Assembly: GCA_007026445.1 (NCBI GenBank)
Contig: VDMD01000061.1
Location: 62,001 to 126,000, forward strand
Direction: 5' to 3'
DNA from: Schizophyllum amplum
Lineage: Eukaryota > Basidiomycota > Agaricomycetes > Agaricales > Schizophyllaceae
Length of the DNA stretch: 64,000 nt
The notes beneath the pieces were generated by a model. The model did not search any database, was not told the origin of the DNA, and saw only the letters and a program-made list of their open reading frames with translations. The translations under genes were made by a program, and so were the position numbers. The stretch's first letter is position 1; every line of letters begins with the position of its first letter. Of the stretch, positions 50,846-62,423 are shown one piece after another.

Positions 50846-53305
50846 TCATGCGCTGACGCCTACAAGAACAGCCCAGTCCGTACATACTGTACAAGTAGCC
50901 TGATTTGCCGAGTCCCCAAAATCAGGTAGCAGTGTCTGCGCTTTATGGAAAGAAGTTTGGCGCTGAGACGCAATCAATGTCTGTTCACAGAGTCCTCCCG
51001 TCCGAATGCGCAGATTGCTGCCCAGATTGGCTGTTGTACGGGGAAGATTTTGTTGAAGAAGTTTCTGCGCACGTTCTGCGCAGGAGAATTCCACGGTCGC
51101 AAATTTCCTTCGGGGCGATGCAAGCAGATCGTCCAACTGCCTCCATTTTGCCGGATCGCGCACGATCAAGGCCGGCTTCTGTTCGCTGAAGTGCAGCGCG
51201 AGTTTGCGGAGGGGGCGCACAAACTCGAGCGTCTCGAACAACCACAGCCACTGCTGCTCTCGCAGATGCATCTCCAAGTTACCCAGGAACATGATACCCA
51301 ATTCCTGCAAGTGATGAAGGACGGTGATGTCGGGCATCGGCTGCCCATTGCCTATATGAAACTCAGTCAGCATTTTGAAGGCCACTCATGCAAAGGAAAC
51401 AGTGCACACCGAGTGATCTCGGACATCTCAACGCCAGTTGCTGTATCGTCTTCTGGCAGTGAAGAAGAAGCTTGTCGAGTCTCGCGTAGGATATCGTGAA
51501 CCAGGTAACGTCCAGAGAAATGAGTTTGTCAACGTATCCATGGGACGTGAAGAGGTCGGTTAGTAATACGCCTGCTGCGCGTTCAGCGTTAAATTCGCGT
51601 TTTTACGCAATTTGGCTAAGAACAAGTAAATGCTACATATATTCGGATCTGTATATTGCTGGATAGCGAGTGCTGCAGCTATCGAGAGCTCGGTGAGCGA
51701 GTACCTTGGATAGCATTGAGGCCTTTGTGAGGCGGTAGCCACTCCGACCGAGCACTGGACACATCATGCGAGTCCTCGGAGTCAGAGCTTCTCCGAGAGT
51801 GGTGTAAGAACCACGTCAAGGATTAGTAAACCCACTCGCAAATCGTTATACTCTCGGAAGGTGTTTAGACTTGTCTGGAACAGTGAGGCAGATTATCTAA
51901 TAAAGCCATACACGCCGCGCGCAGGCAGAAGAATTGAAGAGAGAGAGGTACAGCCAGATACGCGCTGTGGCGCGCATATCACCTGATCGCGTCCGGCGAT
52001 CTGGATCGCTCTCGGAGGACGGCACGAGATTGATTGGCTTGACATCATCCCGATGATGATCCGGGCTGGCCATAAAGCGATAAGCGGAATCGAGGGCGGC
52101 ATTGTTCTCAAAGTGACTCGAGTCGAGGTATTTAAAATACAAGGAGCAGACAGTATATAAGGAGGGAGGGATACCTCATTCTGGGAGACCTATGGCCCCC
52201 CGGGACCGGGGCAATCTCCTGTGGGAAGCACCCGGATTTTCCGGTGTGAACCAAAGAGGCTCGGGTGTCCTTCCACATCCGGAAGGCATTGTTCAGGTGA
52301 AAAGACGTACGAGAGGAGCGAGACTTGGTAGAATAATCACCGGACCTTGTGTCCCTGTTCTGTCTAGTCTAAAAGTAAAGCCCACTGCACTTTCGAGTGC
52401 AAAACCCCCAAAGCTATTGTGTGATTAAGGCGTGATTAGCTTTTGCGAGAGTTTCCCGAGCATAAATGAGAAAGAGGGTCGTGTCTTCGATAGCATGTCC
52501 AGTATCTAGAGCGTGTCAGTTCTACCTTGATTCCCCCGAGCAATACAAGTCGTACTCGCAGCTCCTCTATGAGGTAGAACTTGTCGGCAGTTGTGTTGGT
52601 TTGGTTGGGGTGTGTGTGTGGTGTTTTATGATTCTGTCTTGCAGTTCTCTCTCACTCAGAGGAGCGCGTGCGCATTATTAGAGCCTCAATTCGTGAAGGG
52701 AGATGGTACGTGAGCTGGAGCTTAAGAATGATGGGGATTAATGCGGGCTCGAGAGGAACTATCTCCGTGCCAGAGATCCACAGTACATTGATACAATGGA
52801 GCTGCTGAAGACAGGGCAGGGCGTCTAGGATGGAGCGGTGGACCTCGTCGGCTTCTATGGTCAGCGCCACCAGCGATGGTAGTGCAAGAGCGTGAACGAG
52901 GTTGTTGCTGATCCTTCTTTTCGGAAAAGCCAAGTGTAGTATCTCCAGATTGGATAGCATGGGCAGGATGACATGCAGCGCGATCTCTCCCGCACTGTCC
53001 TGGTCCGCCGCTTCGCCCTGCGCAATTATATCGTAGGCAAGGATATTGAAAATGCGGACGTAACGTGCAAGATGGGGGGAAGCGATGAAGACGCCGAGTA
53101 AGCGTTGGGAAGGCTCGATCCGGTCCTTCGCATAGGTGATGATGATAGCAAGAGATTCGAAGATACGTCGTTGGCTCATGTGCAACATGGACCTATGGGC
53201 GAGAGCGCATTGTTTCAAGTATCTGGAACCATCCACGCGCAGGACGATATGATCAATGAGCTCCTGGGGCAGCTGAGTAAGAATAATTCGGCTTGTGGAG
53301 GACAT
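50846..53305 (-). pseudogene. F-box/LRR-like gene broken by a 1.1-kb insertion
   Basis: The N-terminal half (53305-52678) starts MSSTSRIILTQLPQELIDHI and keeps the F-box-like segment and two leucine-rich repeats. The C-terminal half (51563-50846) has an intron at 51409-51352, with a CTGAC branch motif, and ends near DWAVLVGVSA. The two halves belong together: removing the insertion and one copy of its 4-bp target gives an uninterrupted frame across the junction (IEAL joined to TDLFTSHGYV), and both halves align with the gene at 42503. At present the first half reads into the element and stops after about 10 further codons. It would have been an SCF-type adaptor; now probably non-functional. 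Confidence 0.75.
51564..52677. mobile_element. 1,114-bp insertion with short terminal inverted repeats and TTAG duplication
   Basis: It begins TAATACGC and ends GCGCATTA (8-bp inverted repeat with one mismatch) and is flanked by TTAG (51560-51563 and 52678-52681). Excision of element plus one TTAG restores the F-box reading frame. It contains no long frame; a TATATAAGG box near 52155 and a 3' GC/TG-rich stretch are the only signals. Class u­nknown: the target size fits none of the common fungal superfamilies cleanly. Confidence 0.65.
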
Positions 53306-53997
53306 TCTTGCGAGCACGAAGACCTGTGAGCTGATCGTAAGATAGACACCCTTCTTCTCCAGGTCACATACCGTTGATTTGAGGCAGGGAGACGTACACA
53401 GCGCGAACACTAAGCATGGCCTGACTGCCGCTGGTACGTTGTAGTTCCTCAGTGGCAGTGCTCACGGCGTCGATATCGCCGTCCAACTCGGGCGATCTCG
53501 CTGTGGGACCGAGCGTCGAGCAAGAGAGAGTTGGGTGAAGATCAAGAGTTGTACTTGGTCTCTGTGGCTCCGACGCGATGACGATGAGGGAAAGAGCTAA
53601 GGCGAGGACATGATCGGCACACGCGATAGCAGTCACGCCTCAGTTTAACTTTAAGTAAACGAGTCGCACCGTCATGTGACTTGATACGCGCGTCGCGCGA
53701 CGCATCAGACTCCCACGATCGTGGGATCATTTGCATGCTGCCAATATGCCTCACGCTCTGTGCAGTGCAGAATTCTCATCCCGATATTTGGCAGTTCACG
53801 GCAATAACCATCGCGCTGCAGGTGATAGAACGACGGTCGCAACGGTAGGAGATTCCCCGCTTGGTCCTCCATTCCAGTCATTCCCAACGCTACAATGCTT
53901 ACTTTGTTCTCCATAGACCAGCGGCTTTTTTGACCAGCGCCGCCAATATGGACCGTTCATGTCAGGCAACAATAGTGATCGGCAAATTCCGGGTTAT

Positions 53998-54004
53998 TAT
54001 AAAA
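53998..54004 (+). promoter_or_regulatory. TATA box of F-box-like paralogue 2
   Basis: TATAAAAGGCCTGCGCGCG, 143 bp upstream of the ATG at 54141, identical to the element of the inverted paralogue at 45862-45868. Homology between the two loci extends further upstream (both contain 'agcgccgccaatatggaccgt'-like sequence). Confidence 0.65.
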
Positions 54005-54140
54005 GGCCTGCGCGCGTTCTCTTACCTTTCAGTGTCCTCCCACCTTTGCCACTCGACCAGAGCTCGCCGCAAGGTGCTCATCTCGCCTTCCTGTTCCACT
54101 CACATCCCCATCCGCAGTAATTGTCCTGCAGGTCGCAAAC

Positions 54141-55529
54141 ATGCCGAAGGCACAATACTTCCCACTGGTCTTTCCGCAAGAGCTCTTCGATCTTGTCCTC
54201 GACTACGTGATTGCCACAGGCGACATGAATACTTTGACGGCGTGTGCTCTTGCCCACCGCAGCCTGCGCCAGAAAAGCCAGCAAGTGATATTTCGCGAGA
54301 TCAAGCTTCGCCTCAACCAGTGCCAACAAACCTCCGCTTGCACGCGCCCGTCTACCTCGTCGCAGCGCCTATCGTCCGTCCTTCGTAAAGCGCCCGATCT
54401 TGCATCCCATATCTACACTCTCACCGTCGTTGAGGAACCCTTCTGTGCTATACCTACCGCACTGCCGGCCATCCTGCCCAGGCTACGTAATCTCACGCGG
54501 CTAGACCTGGCGAGGTGCACACGACGTGTCGTCACAGACGTAGAGATGGGCAAGATACTCGCGATGCCGGCGCTGGAAGAGCTCGTTTTGGTCGACGTCA
54601 CCATCCCGCTCAATGTATTCGACTCTCTTCCTCGTCTTCGCCGCCTTATGTGCCACGATGTGCTCTGGGATTATCCCCAGTTCGGCTCGTGCACCGCGCT
54701 GCCACCGACGACATCCGTGCACCCGCCCTCATCAGCCTCCGTATCCCCAATTGCCGCACCATCCGCCGCTGCGGGTTCTGAAGACTCGCTCTCGTCTGCC
54801 CCACCCGCCTCTCGCCACCTCACCCTCTCTGGTCACGGCCCCATCAGCATCGCCGGCCTCGACCGCCTCCTCCGCTCCTTCACGTCCACCTTCAGCTACC
54901 TCACCAGCTTGGACGTCAGTTTCGTCCACACGGGGCTTCTACCTCCCAGGGCGATATACTGCCTGGTAGAGCGTCTCCAGGGCAGCTTGGAGCAGCTGAC
55001 ATTAGCCTGTCCGACGGGGTTGAGCAACATACAAACCCTCCCGACGCTCGCTGGCATGCCCAAACTGAATAACTTGACCATTGAGGGGATCAACCTACAC
55101 CCTTGGCACGAGCAGAACTCGTATTACTGGGTGTTCGAGGTGCTGAGACCGGTGCGCGGGCTGAGGCGGTTGGCACTGACTTTCAATATCTTGCGTGCGG
55201 TCTATGTCAAGCACGAAGGGCAGTATCTCAGCAGACTTCTCCGGCAATTTGACACTCTCCTCGCCGCCGAGGATAGGGAGTACGGGCATATTGAAGTTTG
55301 CGTGCGGGTCATGAATGATAGAGGTGCTGTTATCGGCGTCGTCAAGCATAGCACTGATAAAATCAGGCGCGCCCTCAAATACACGCACATGCGCTATGAC
55401 GAACAATTGACTATCCTCCCGAGTACGTCCATTTCGTCTTCCCCAGGGTTTCGTGTATTGAACAGGTGCTTTAGAGGACTGAACTCCATCAGCGGTTTTT
55501 CAAGATATGGAAGCGTCGCGGCTCAGTAA
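54141..55529 (+). CDS. F-box-like protein, paralogue 2
   Basis: 462 codons as an open frame, beginning MPKAQYFPLVFPQELFDLVL. It is the inverted paralogue of 44399-45730 and shares the F-box-like segment, the leucine-rich repeats (LRNLTRLDLARC, MPALEELVLVDV, LPRLRRLMCHDV), the spacer (here Ser/Pro/Ala rich) and the block VRVMNDRGAVIGVV. The last 30 or so codons (after LTILP) have no counterpart and start at a GTACGT; an intron of 41 nt there would end the protein five residues later, so the true stop may be near 55490. Likely role: SCF adaptor. Confidence 0.75.
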   Translation: MPKAQYFPLVFPQELFDLVLDYVIATGDMNTLTACALAHRSLRQKSQQVIFREIKLRLNQCQQTSACTRPSTSSQRLSSVLRKAPDLASHIYTLTVVEEPFCAIPTALPAILPRLRNLTRLDLARCTRRVVTDVEMGKILAMPALEELVLVDVTIPLNVFDSLPRLRRLMCHDVLWDYPQFGSCTALPPTTSVHPPSSASVSPIAAPSAAAGSEDSLSSAPPASRHLTLSGHGPISIAGLDRLLRSFTSTFSYLTSLDVSFVHTGLLPPRAIYCLVERLQGSLEQLTLACPTGLSNIQTLPTLAGMPKLNNLTIEGINLHPWHEQNSYYWVFEVLRPVRGLRRLALTFNILRAVYVKHEGQYLSRLLRQFDTLLAAEDREYGHIEVCVRVMNDRGAVIGVVKHSTDKIRRALKYTHMRYDEQLTILPSTSISSSPGFRVLNRCFRGLNSISGFSRYGSVAAQ

Positions 55530-56066
55530 TCAGGTGAGTGCGTGTTTGAGTTTCTCCGCCTCCGTCTTTGATGACAATGTCTGTATCATCGAAACATATG
55601 TGCGATGAGCGGGGCGGCTCGTGCGACACGTTCATTCTACGACTAGAGCCTTGGGCTCTGCATCTTCTCTTTGTACCCTCCGCCACCTGCCTTCGCTCGT
55701 CCACATCGCTGATATCACAAATCAGGAATGTTCATTGCATACAGGTCGATATTAGCCAGGGCTTGGCTAGACAGCTCGCCTCACTATTTGACTGAAATCA
55801 CCGGAGGCGCGCCGGATGGAGAGCAGTATTTCCACAAGAACATTGATAATCGATTCTTCTGTTGCAAAGCTACTTGTACATGACATATCCGATGGCGCAT
55901 GGCCCACAACACAGAGAGCAATAGAGTGAGGAATGAGTAAGTACAGCAGGTGACACCGCAGTATACAATCGACATCTGCTCGCCGTCGACGAGCATATCA
56001 TCGAGCCTCGATGGAGTTGTCACCTGCGGCACTGACTTCCTCTCACCCTGAAGTACGTCGACCCAT
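55530..56066. other. No supported gene
   Basis: Intergenic stretch between convergent genes; short frames only. Confidence 0.35.
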
Positions 56067-56824
56067 CTACAAGACGCGCCTACCAGGCATGGGGCGCGGG
56101 CCGCGAGGACGCATGGGCGGGCTTTGCATGTCCTCCTCCTCCTGAGGGAGCGTGATTAGCGCTAGCATATAGATGACAAGGACGATACGTACCTCTGCGG
56201 CTGCCACATCCGCCAACCCCCGCGCGATGCCCGGGAAACGGGGCTCGACATGCACAGCTGCCTCAATGACTGCAGCCTCGCGCTCCGCAGAGGGCACCTC
56301 GGTGTTGAGGTCGCCCGGAAGGAAGGCGGCACGGCGGAGGCTGTTCATCGAATTCGCGTCTGCGACATCGCGCGTGAACATCTGCCAGGGGAAGGAGTCA
56401 GTCCGTTTGGCAGCGGCGCAGAGCGCGTTAGACTCACGTGCGAGAAGAAGCCGAGCTCCTGGTTTGTCGTGGAGGATTGATTCTGGATGGGCGCGATGGT
56501 CACGGGCTGGACCTGCAGCGCAGAGGGGGCAGGCTGGTTGACCGTGGCCTGGTTGGTCGCGGGCTGGTTGTTCGTGGGCAGGTTGGTCGCGGAAGGCTCA
56601 ATCCTGATGGGCGGTCCAGGAAGGATCATGTCGTATGCGGGCCCTGAGACCAGCGTCGGGCGGCTCCGTAGGAGGCCGACACAGACCTGCGAGAGAATCG
56701 ACATTCAACGGGGGCGAGAAACCGTGGCGAGATGCTTGCATACCTTTTTGATCTTATAGACTATGGAACTTTTACGCTCCTCGGCTACCTCCACCTCCAG
56801 GCGGCACTTGGTAATGTGGGACAT
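56067..56824 (-). CDS. Small four-exon protein, not recognised
   Basis: Exons 56824-56744, 56686-56438, 56381-56193, 56141-56067 are all phase 0 with canonical borders, giving 197 residues. The N-terminus is charged and helical (CRLEVEVAEERKSSIVYKIKK); the middle is an Asn/Gln/Thr/Pro-rich linker (about 60-98, with three NQPA-type units); then a helical block AVIEAAVHVEPRFPGIARGLADVAAA and a short Pro/Arg tail (PPMRPRGPRPMPGR). No signal peptide, zinc site or enzyme motif. The regular splicing makes it a real gene; family unknown. Confidence 0.7.
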
Positions 56825-57678
56825 GGTAAGAGTGAGAGGCTCGAGTCCGAGGGGTGCACTGGCGCGTCGTGGGCTCGAGGGAGTTTCGCGCCGGTGAGCG
56901 CAGAAGACAAGGAACGAAGTAACAAATTGATGGAATACGGAAGAAGAAGGCCAAAGACGAGTCGCCTGCGCGCTGAGTCATCAGGGCACGTTACCATTCC
57001 CATTATGCAGGACAATGGGACTGTCTTAATCTGATATGATGGATGGCTTATCGCGCCGGTCTTGCCGAAGCCGCCGCACTTCCGGATGGTCTGTTCGCGC
57101 GCAAAGAATTCCGGCGGGTCCAAGCAAGCGTAGAGAGGTCGCCAAAGAGCTCCTGGCCAAGGGGGAGGGGATCCGAGGGTCCGTACGGCAGAATTCGGAT
57201 GGTGGGGAAGATGCTGATCGGATTAGGCATTGATAGCATTGTTCTTTCCTGCGTTCTGCTTCGACGACGCGTAGCGAGCAGAATGCCTAGAGTTCCCGGT
57301 AAGACTCTCGACTCTTGTCCCATCGTGCGGCAAATACGGCTGATATTTTTGTAGACCTGAACTGTGTCAACGCACATGGACTGCAGCAGGTAAGAGCACT
57401 CCACTATACTAAACGACTCAGGATCCTGCTAGCGAGCGGGCAATCGCGCTCCCGTCCCATCTATACTATGCTGTACTATGTCCTGCAGCGTAGTTGAGCG
57501 CAGTTGACACGCCTTCAGCGTCCCAGGTGATGCCACGGTACGTCCCTTTGGCACTCGCGAGCGCATTGCACCGGAACATCCCATATCATGATCCTTATGC
57601 TTGCGCCTCCAATTCCACCAAGCGTCACTTCGGACTACAGCCTAGGTCAGAAATGCAGTTCTCGCACCGTAGGAAGGA

Positions 57679-58423
57679 TTAGGAGGAAGCGTTGCGCTCG
57701 TCACCAGTCTCGTCGTCTTGCCTTCGAGCGCATAGACAGTCACGTCTAAGTAAGTCAAGCACGATCCCTTCGTTTTTGATATTTTTTGAGGCGCATTTGC
57801 AGAGAGAGCGTCGATAAAGGCGTGTTATCATACGCCTAGAGGCGGTACAGGGGACTACGAGATGCTGGCTCGCCTGAGAACGGACTTCGTACGCCAACCA
57901 GACTATGGCGTCGGTGATCGATAATCTGGCGACAGTCGTTCAATGCGAATATTTTCTCCAGAGGCTTGATGCCGGCTAACAAAACCCAAGCGTCGTCAAG
58001 ATGTTTGAATTGGCCCAGAAGGAGACCGCTGGTGCCGCGCATGGTGAGTCTGCGGATTTCTCTGTCGATTTCATCAGCTGACACACCTTTCCCACTCTCC
58101 TTTGGCTACCAGCTGTTTATAATTCCCCGACCAACCCCAGGAGAACCAGGAGATCCTCTCGTTCAAGTCGTCGGCCAGCAAATCGTCCGATCGAGCCGTA
58201 TCCGAGACGAAGCAGGTGTTCAAGTCGGAGGCTCCACGTAGCCGTAGCATGAGCAGCTTCCCATCCGTCCCATAGGCGTGTAGGAGACGCAGACTTCTAG
58301 ACGAGTGACCAGGGGAAGCGTATTGTGTCCAAGGAGCACCAGCGCCAGATAAAGCGGCGGCGCCCGCCGATCAGATTCCCACGTCTCCTTGCTCCCGACC
58401 GTCATGTCCTTGGATCTCACCAT
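57679..58423 (-). CDS. Candidate gene fragment, not recognised
   Basis: The minus-strand stretch 58084-57836 reads naturally (ADEIDREIRRLTMRGTSGLL, then AWVLLAGIKPLEKIFAL), and a second stretch upstream (58423-58220 and the following frame with ERISWFSWGWSGNYKQLV) has similar quality. The reading frames do not join without a stop, so this may be a decayed gene. No family recognised. 56825-57678 has no supported gene. Confidence 0.25.
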
Positions 58424-58624
58424 CTTGTCGCCCTCTGGAGTCTAACCTACTTGGCTTTCCTCAGGTAGTATCAGTCAAGAGAACATACATTGATTGTCAG
58501 GCGATGTCGGGGCGAAGTTTTCCCCACGCGTACGCTGCCGATGCTACGTTTGGGTTACATCGCGATCGTTGGACGCTGATACAGGCTGCTCTTGGCCTGC
58601 TCCCTCTTTACGTGCCTTGCAGTA

Positions 58625-58852
58625 TCAGGCGCATTGCCCTTGAAAGTTTACGGAAATATCGGCCTTCAACTTCATACGAAGCAGCGATTCAAACTTATTC
58701 AGGATCGGCGACAACAGGTCGCAGATCATCCCTCGTTCAAACCTCTGAGGGTCTACAAAGTCTCGAGGGAACATGGAAAAGGTGCGCCAGTAGTTTTCAC
58801 CATCGCCAGCGAATGAAGCTGATACAGTAGCGACAGGTAGCATCGTCCCCAA
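58625..58852 (-). CDS. Candidate gene fragment, not recognised
   Basis: A 75-codon minus-strand frame with natural composition (GENYWRTFSMFPRDFVDPQR, ICDLLSPILNKFESLLRM). No continuation found on either side; perhaps one exon of a remnant. Confidence 0.22.
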   Translation of the reverse strand: MGTMLPVATVSASFAGDGENYWRTFSMFPRDFVDPQRFERGMICDLLSPILNKFESLLRMKLKADISVNFQGQCA

Positions 58853-59257
58853 GGCTTCAACTACATCCGCAAAGACGCGTCTGAATGAACCTCCCTTGCC
58901 CCCTTTCCCTTCCCTCCCCTGCTTCGTATCCTACTCCTCGCTCCTCGCTGCACGTGTCTCTGGGCCGCCCATGGAGTTCTTTCGAACGATCGGCTCGGCT
59001 CCCTCGGCGGCCACGTCTCTTCCAAATGCGACTGCGGCGTAATTCTACCGTTGCACCGTCCTCTTTTCGCAGCAGTTGCTCCGTCCCTTGTTTGGTCACC
59101 GCTTTATCTGCCGTATCGTTGTACGGGTTCCCATCAATATTATCTTGCTTCCTTCATTTGAATATGCGAACTCAGTCGGAGAATCGCTGTGGCCAAGTCA
59201 TCCGCGATCACGCGAAGGAGGTAGACCGGAATCCGATCCCTCCCATGACAAGCGGAG

Positions 59258-59405
59258 CGTCCTGGGAGGGACCGGTAAAACTCGTCATAATTTTGGCCCG
59301 AACAGCTTATGATCGAATTTGTGACACAACGTGCGCGGTCGCTCGGACCGCGTCACCGCGGCAGATAAAACTCCCATATAAGGCAAGCTAGCGGAATCCG
59401 CGCAG
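59258..59405. repeat. Left arm of a long inverted repeat
   Basis: About 148 bp, reverse complement of 60493-60632 with scattered mismatches. It includes TTGTGACACAACGTGCGCGG and CCCATATAAGGCAAG. The arms enclose about 1.1 kb with two G-rich tracts (about 59880-59910 and 60297-60316). Confidence 0.75.
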
Positions 59406-60492
59406 GCGCGCGCGGCGCGTCCATTGTATCTCTTACTTTCTGCCGTCCTCTCGACACCGAACCCACTTAGCTCCCCCCCTCGAGACTCCCTCCCCACTCA
59501 TATATACTTGCCAATCAAGTATACCAAGAACATATCATGCAGAGCTCCCTGAGCTGGTACTTATGCATGCATTCGAAGTGACAGCAGCGCCCCTACAGCG
59601 CAACCGCACGCCCCTGCGAGCGCGACGACAAGTCGTATCAGCTCCGAACGGGAGGGAAGAAAGTCAAGCACGAAGATTAAATTGACTGAGTAAGAGGTTC
59701 TCGTGCGTGCTCCCCTCCGACAACTACTACCCAAGAGTCAACGCCACTGAACGGCGAATCCATACCCCAGCCCCATCTCCCCTGCTGCCTCGATCCACTC
59801 AAGGTTCAGTTTGGTACTTTTGGCATAATCTACGAGCTACGAGCCTCCGCAAGGGGGTCCAGAACTAAAAATAGCGCACCGGGGGTGGGGAGGGAGGGGG
59901 GGGTCTGAGCCCGACAAAAGTTGAAAGTCGACCCCATTTCAGCCTGACCTTTTGAGGCCTCTACCGTTAAGTTACATGGCATGTGAAGTAGTAGATAAGT
60001 GCTTATAGAAAGATATGCAAACTCTACTAATTGCCTGACGGTCAGTCGCTGTTCGACAGAAGTCAACCGAGTGTGCACGTGCTCCTCGGCTCTCCGGAGA
60101 GTCACGTGAATGGTTGAACATATTGTGCGAGAGCACCTCCTCTGCGAGTCCGCATAACCGGAGTACCGTTCGGGTTAGCGCCAGGTTAGCACTGCTCTAT
60201 TGAATGTATTTACAGTATTTGAGGGGCGCTGGGGTATCCCGAGCGCGCTACACTATCCGCGTAGCGGCCGGCCGGAACTTGCCGAGGGTCACGTGAAGGG
60301 GGAGGGGGGGAGGGGTAACCGCCTTAAGCTGAAAAGCGACCCGCGGTCATTTTTTGCGATCGCCGGACCCCCTTGAGCCTCCGAAATCAGGGGCCGAGAC
60401 CGTAGGCGAAAGATGTAAACCCAAAGGGAACTTGAGAGCACTATCAATGCGTCCGAGCGGCGAGCGCGGCGACTCCGCGAATCAAGCTTCTC

Positions 60493-60632
60493 TCTGCGCG
60501 GATTCCGCTACCTTGCCTTATATGGGAATTTTGTCTGCCTCGGTCCGACGCGACCGCGCACGTTGTGTCACAAATTCGATCATAAGACGTTCGGGCCAAA
60601 ATTATGACGAGTTTTACCAGGCCCTCCGACGC
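60493..60632. repeat. Right arm of a long inverted repeat
   Basis: Partner of 59258-59405 (it includes CTTGCCTTATATGGGA). No clear target duplication could be seen at the outer ends, so the origin (TIR element or rearranged duplication) is open. Confidence 0.75.
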
Positions 60633-60973
60633 GGCTTCGCTCGCGATCGGAGGGCTTGGTCACCAGGCTACGAAGGAGGCGGATACTTATTCCTCGTGGA
60701 GCATCGCTGTCTCTTCATTGTCTTTGGTGTCGATCTCTAATGTTCTCCATGTTCGTTCACCGCGCGTCGTGGATGCTCCTGCAGAACTGTGGCATGCAAC
60801 TCGCAGTTGGTGGCTCTTAGTGGTGTTGTGTACGAGGGGCGACGAAGCCCGTGTCGCTCGCTCAGAGCTACCCATCCCGCTCACCAGAGTACTTGACTTG
60901 CGGTGGCAAATATGTAAGCGATACAAGCAGAACGTATTGGTACAAGCAAGGGTACAGAGCGTATAAATAACAA

Positions 60974-62271
60974 TCAACTTCGTCGAGGGCACAGCAGCTT
61001 GTGTGGATATCCAATCCACAACGCACACGACGGAGGCTGCACGCCCCACCGCTCCCTGAACCGCTCGGGGTTGAAAGGCTCCAACCACGCTGCGACCTTC
61101 GCCTTCGCGTCTTCTCTCGCCTTTTCCTTCGCCTCTTTCTTCGCCTTCGCCATCGCCTCCGCCTCCCTCGCCTCCGCCTTCGCCTCCCTTGCCTTCGCCA
61201 TCGCCTCCTTCGCCTTAGCCTTCCTATCCTCCATCTCCTTGCTCTCCATCCCCCAGCCCTCCCATTTTGCCCTGAGACCCTTCCTCGCCAAATCAGCCCA
61301 CACCTTCTTGGCCTCTTGCCTCAGAGTCTCGCGCCGAAGGTCATCGCCGCGAAAAACCTCGCGCTTCTTCTTGTCTCGCACGCCTCCCATGTAGTGCTGG
61401 TGGATAATGAACGCATGCTTCCGGCGGTGCTTTTCCTGTAATCGCTCTTTGTTAGTCCCCAGTGCATGGCGTGATCCTAGTACCGGCAGAATCCGACGTA
61501 CCTTCTGGTGGAGGTACTCCCTAAAAGACTCTCCACCGTCCTTCCAGTAGAACGCGGTCCGGACATAGGCGAGGTAGCCTGGCTGGCGGGTATCATTGTC
61601 ACCCAAGACGAGTTCCTCATTCTGTGCGTGGAACGTGAGTAATGGGTGTTTATAGTGAGAGGGGGAAAAGCAACGCGTACAGCAGCGGCCTCGAAGGAGG
61701 GGAACTGGTGAGAATTGTATGAGCGGTACATCACTGCACAATATTCCTCCAGCGGCACGGGAACGGTCATACAAGGACCTTCGTCGGGCGCGAGCAGCTG
61801 GCGAATGATATGAATGACTGCGAAGCGCGTCAACTTATGCGCCCAAAGGGATGAACCAGGAGACGTACGTTGTAGGGCAGGCGCAGGCTGGGGCTCCTTG
61901 CGTCTCCGAAGCCGACGCGCAAACATCCTCCCCGCCTCCTTCGAGAACAAAAGCTTGGCGACCTTCGACGCGCTGCCACTGGCCGCGACACGACGAGCCT
62001 CGGCGGCGGCGATACGACGAGCCCGAGCGTTGGCGAGCGCCTTGCTCCTCATCTTCCGGAAGATCAACTTGACGACGAGCATGTCCAGCTCCCGCACCGC
62101 ATATGCCTGCCGCGAGAGCTGGTCATTACCGGAGTCTCAACGATACAAAAACAGTGCACGCACCTCGCGGCCAAGTGGAGGCGGCGCTGTCACCTTGATA
62201 TGGCGCGGGGCAACGTACTCGATCGACCCATTCGCGTTCGTGCAGTAGCGAAGAGGGGATGGTTGGGCCAT
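60974..62271 (-). CDS. Lineage-specific protein family, member C
   Basis: Third member of the family at 29396 and 35886. Exons 62271-62164, 62118-61681, 61621-61502, 61435-60974, all phase 0, about 375 residues. It keeps the plan of a short first exon ending in GRE, then the block GYLAYVRTAFYWKDGGESFREYLHQK before an intron, and a following exon starting EKHRRKHAFIIHQHYMGGVRDKKK, equivalent to the TGGA(I/V)DE block of A and B. The C-terminus is a Lys/Ala/Glu/Arg coiled coil (repeated KAREAKAEAREAEA-type units) followed by a conserved-looking tail (FNPERFRERWGVQPPSCALW). Exon 2 contains a candidate GTACGT donor at 61868, but splicing there would shift the frame, so I kept it whole. Function unknown. 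Confidence 0.75.
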
Positions 62272-62415
62272 GGCGACTGACCACCAGCGCACGACGCGGT
62301 CAAGAGCGTACGACGCGGTCAAGGGCGTGAGATAAGGTCAAGAGTGCACGATTCAAGCGACCTGGCAAGAGCCACCGTGGCACAGCAGAAGACGCGCAAG
62401 ACAAGCCACACCCCG

Positions 62416-62423
62416 TATATATA
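62416..62423 (-). promoter_or_regulatory. TATA box of family member C
   Basis: TATATATA-type sequence about 145-150 bp upstream of the ATG at 62271 on the minus strand, with GC-rich surroundings. Confidence 0.45.

Noticed and set aside
61798..61868. Intron in exon 2 of family member C (GTACGT donor, CGCCAG acceptor)
   Set aside because: Its length of 71 nt is not a multiple of three and splicing would put the conserved downstream block out of frame, while the unspliced frame is open.
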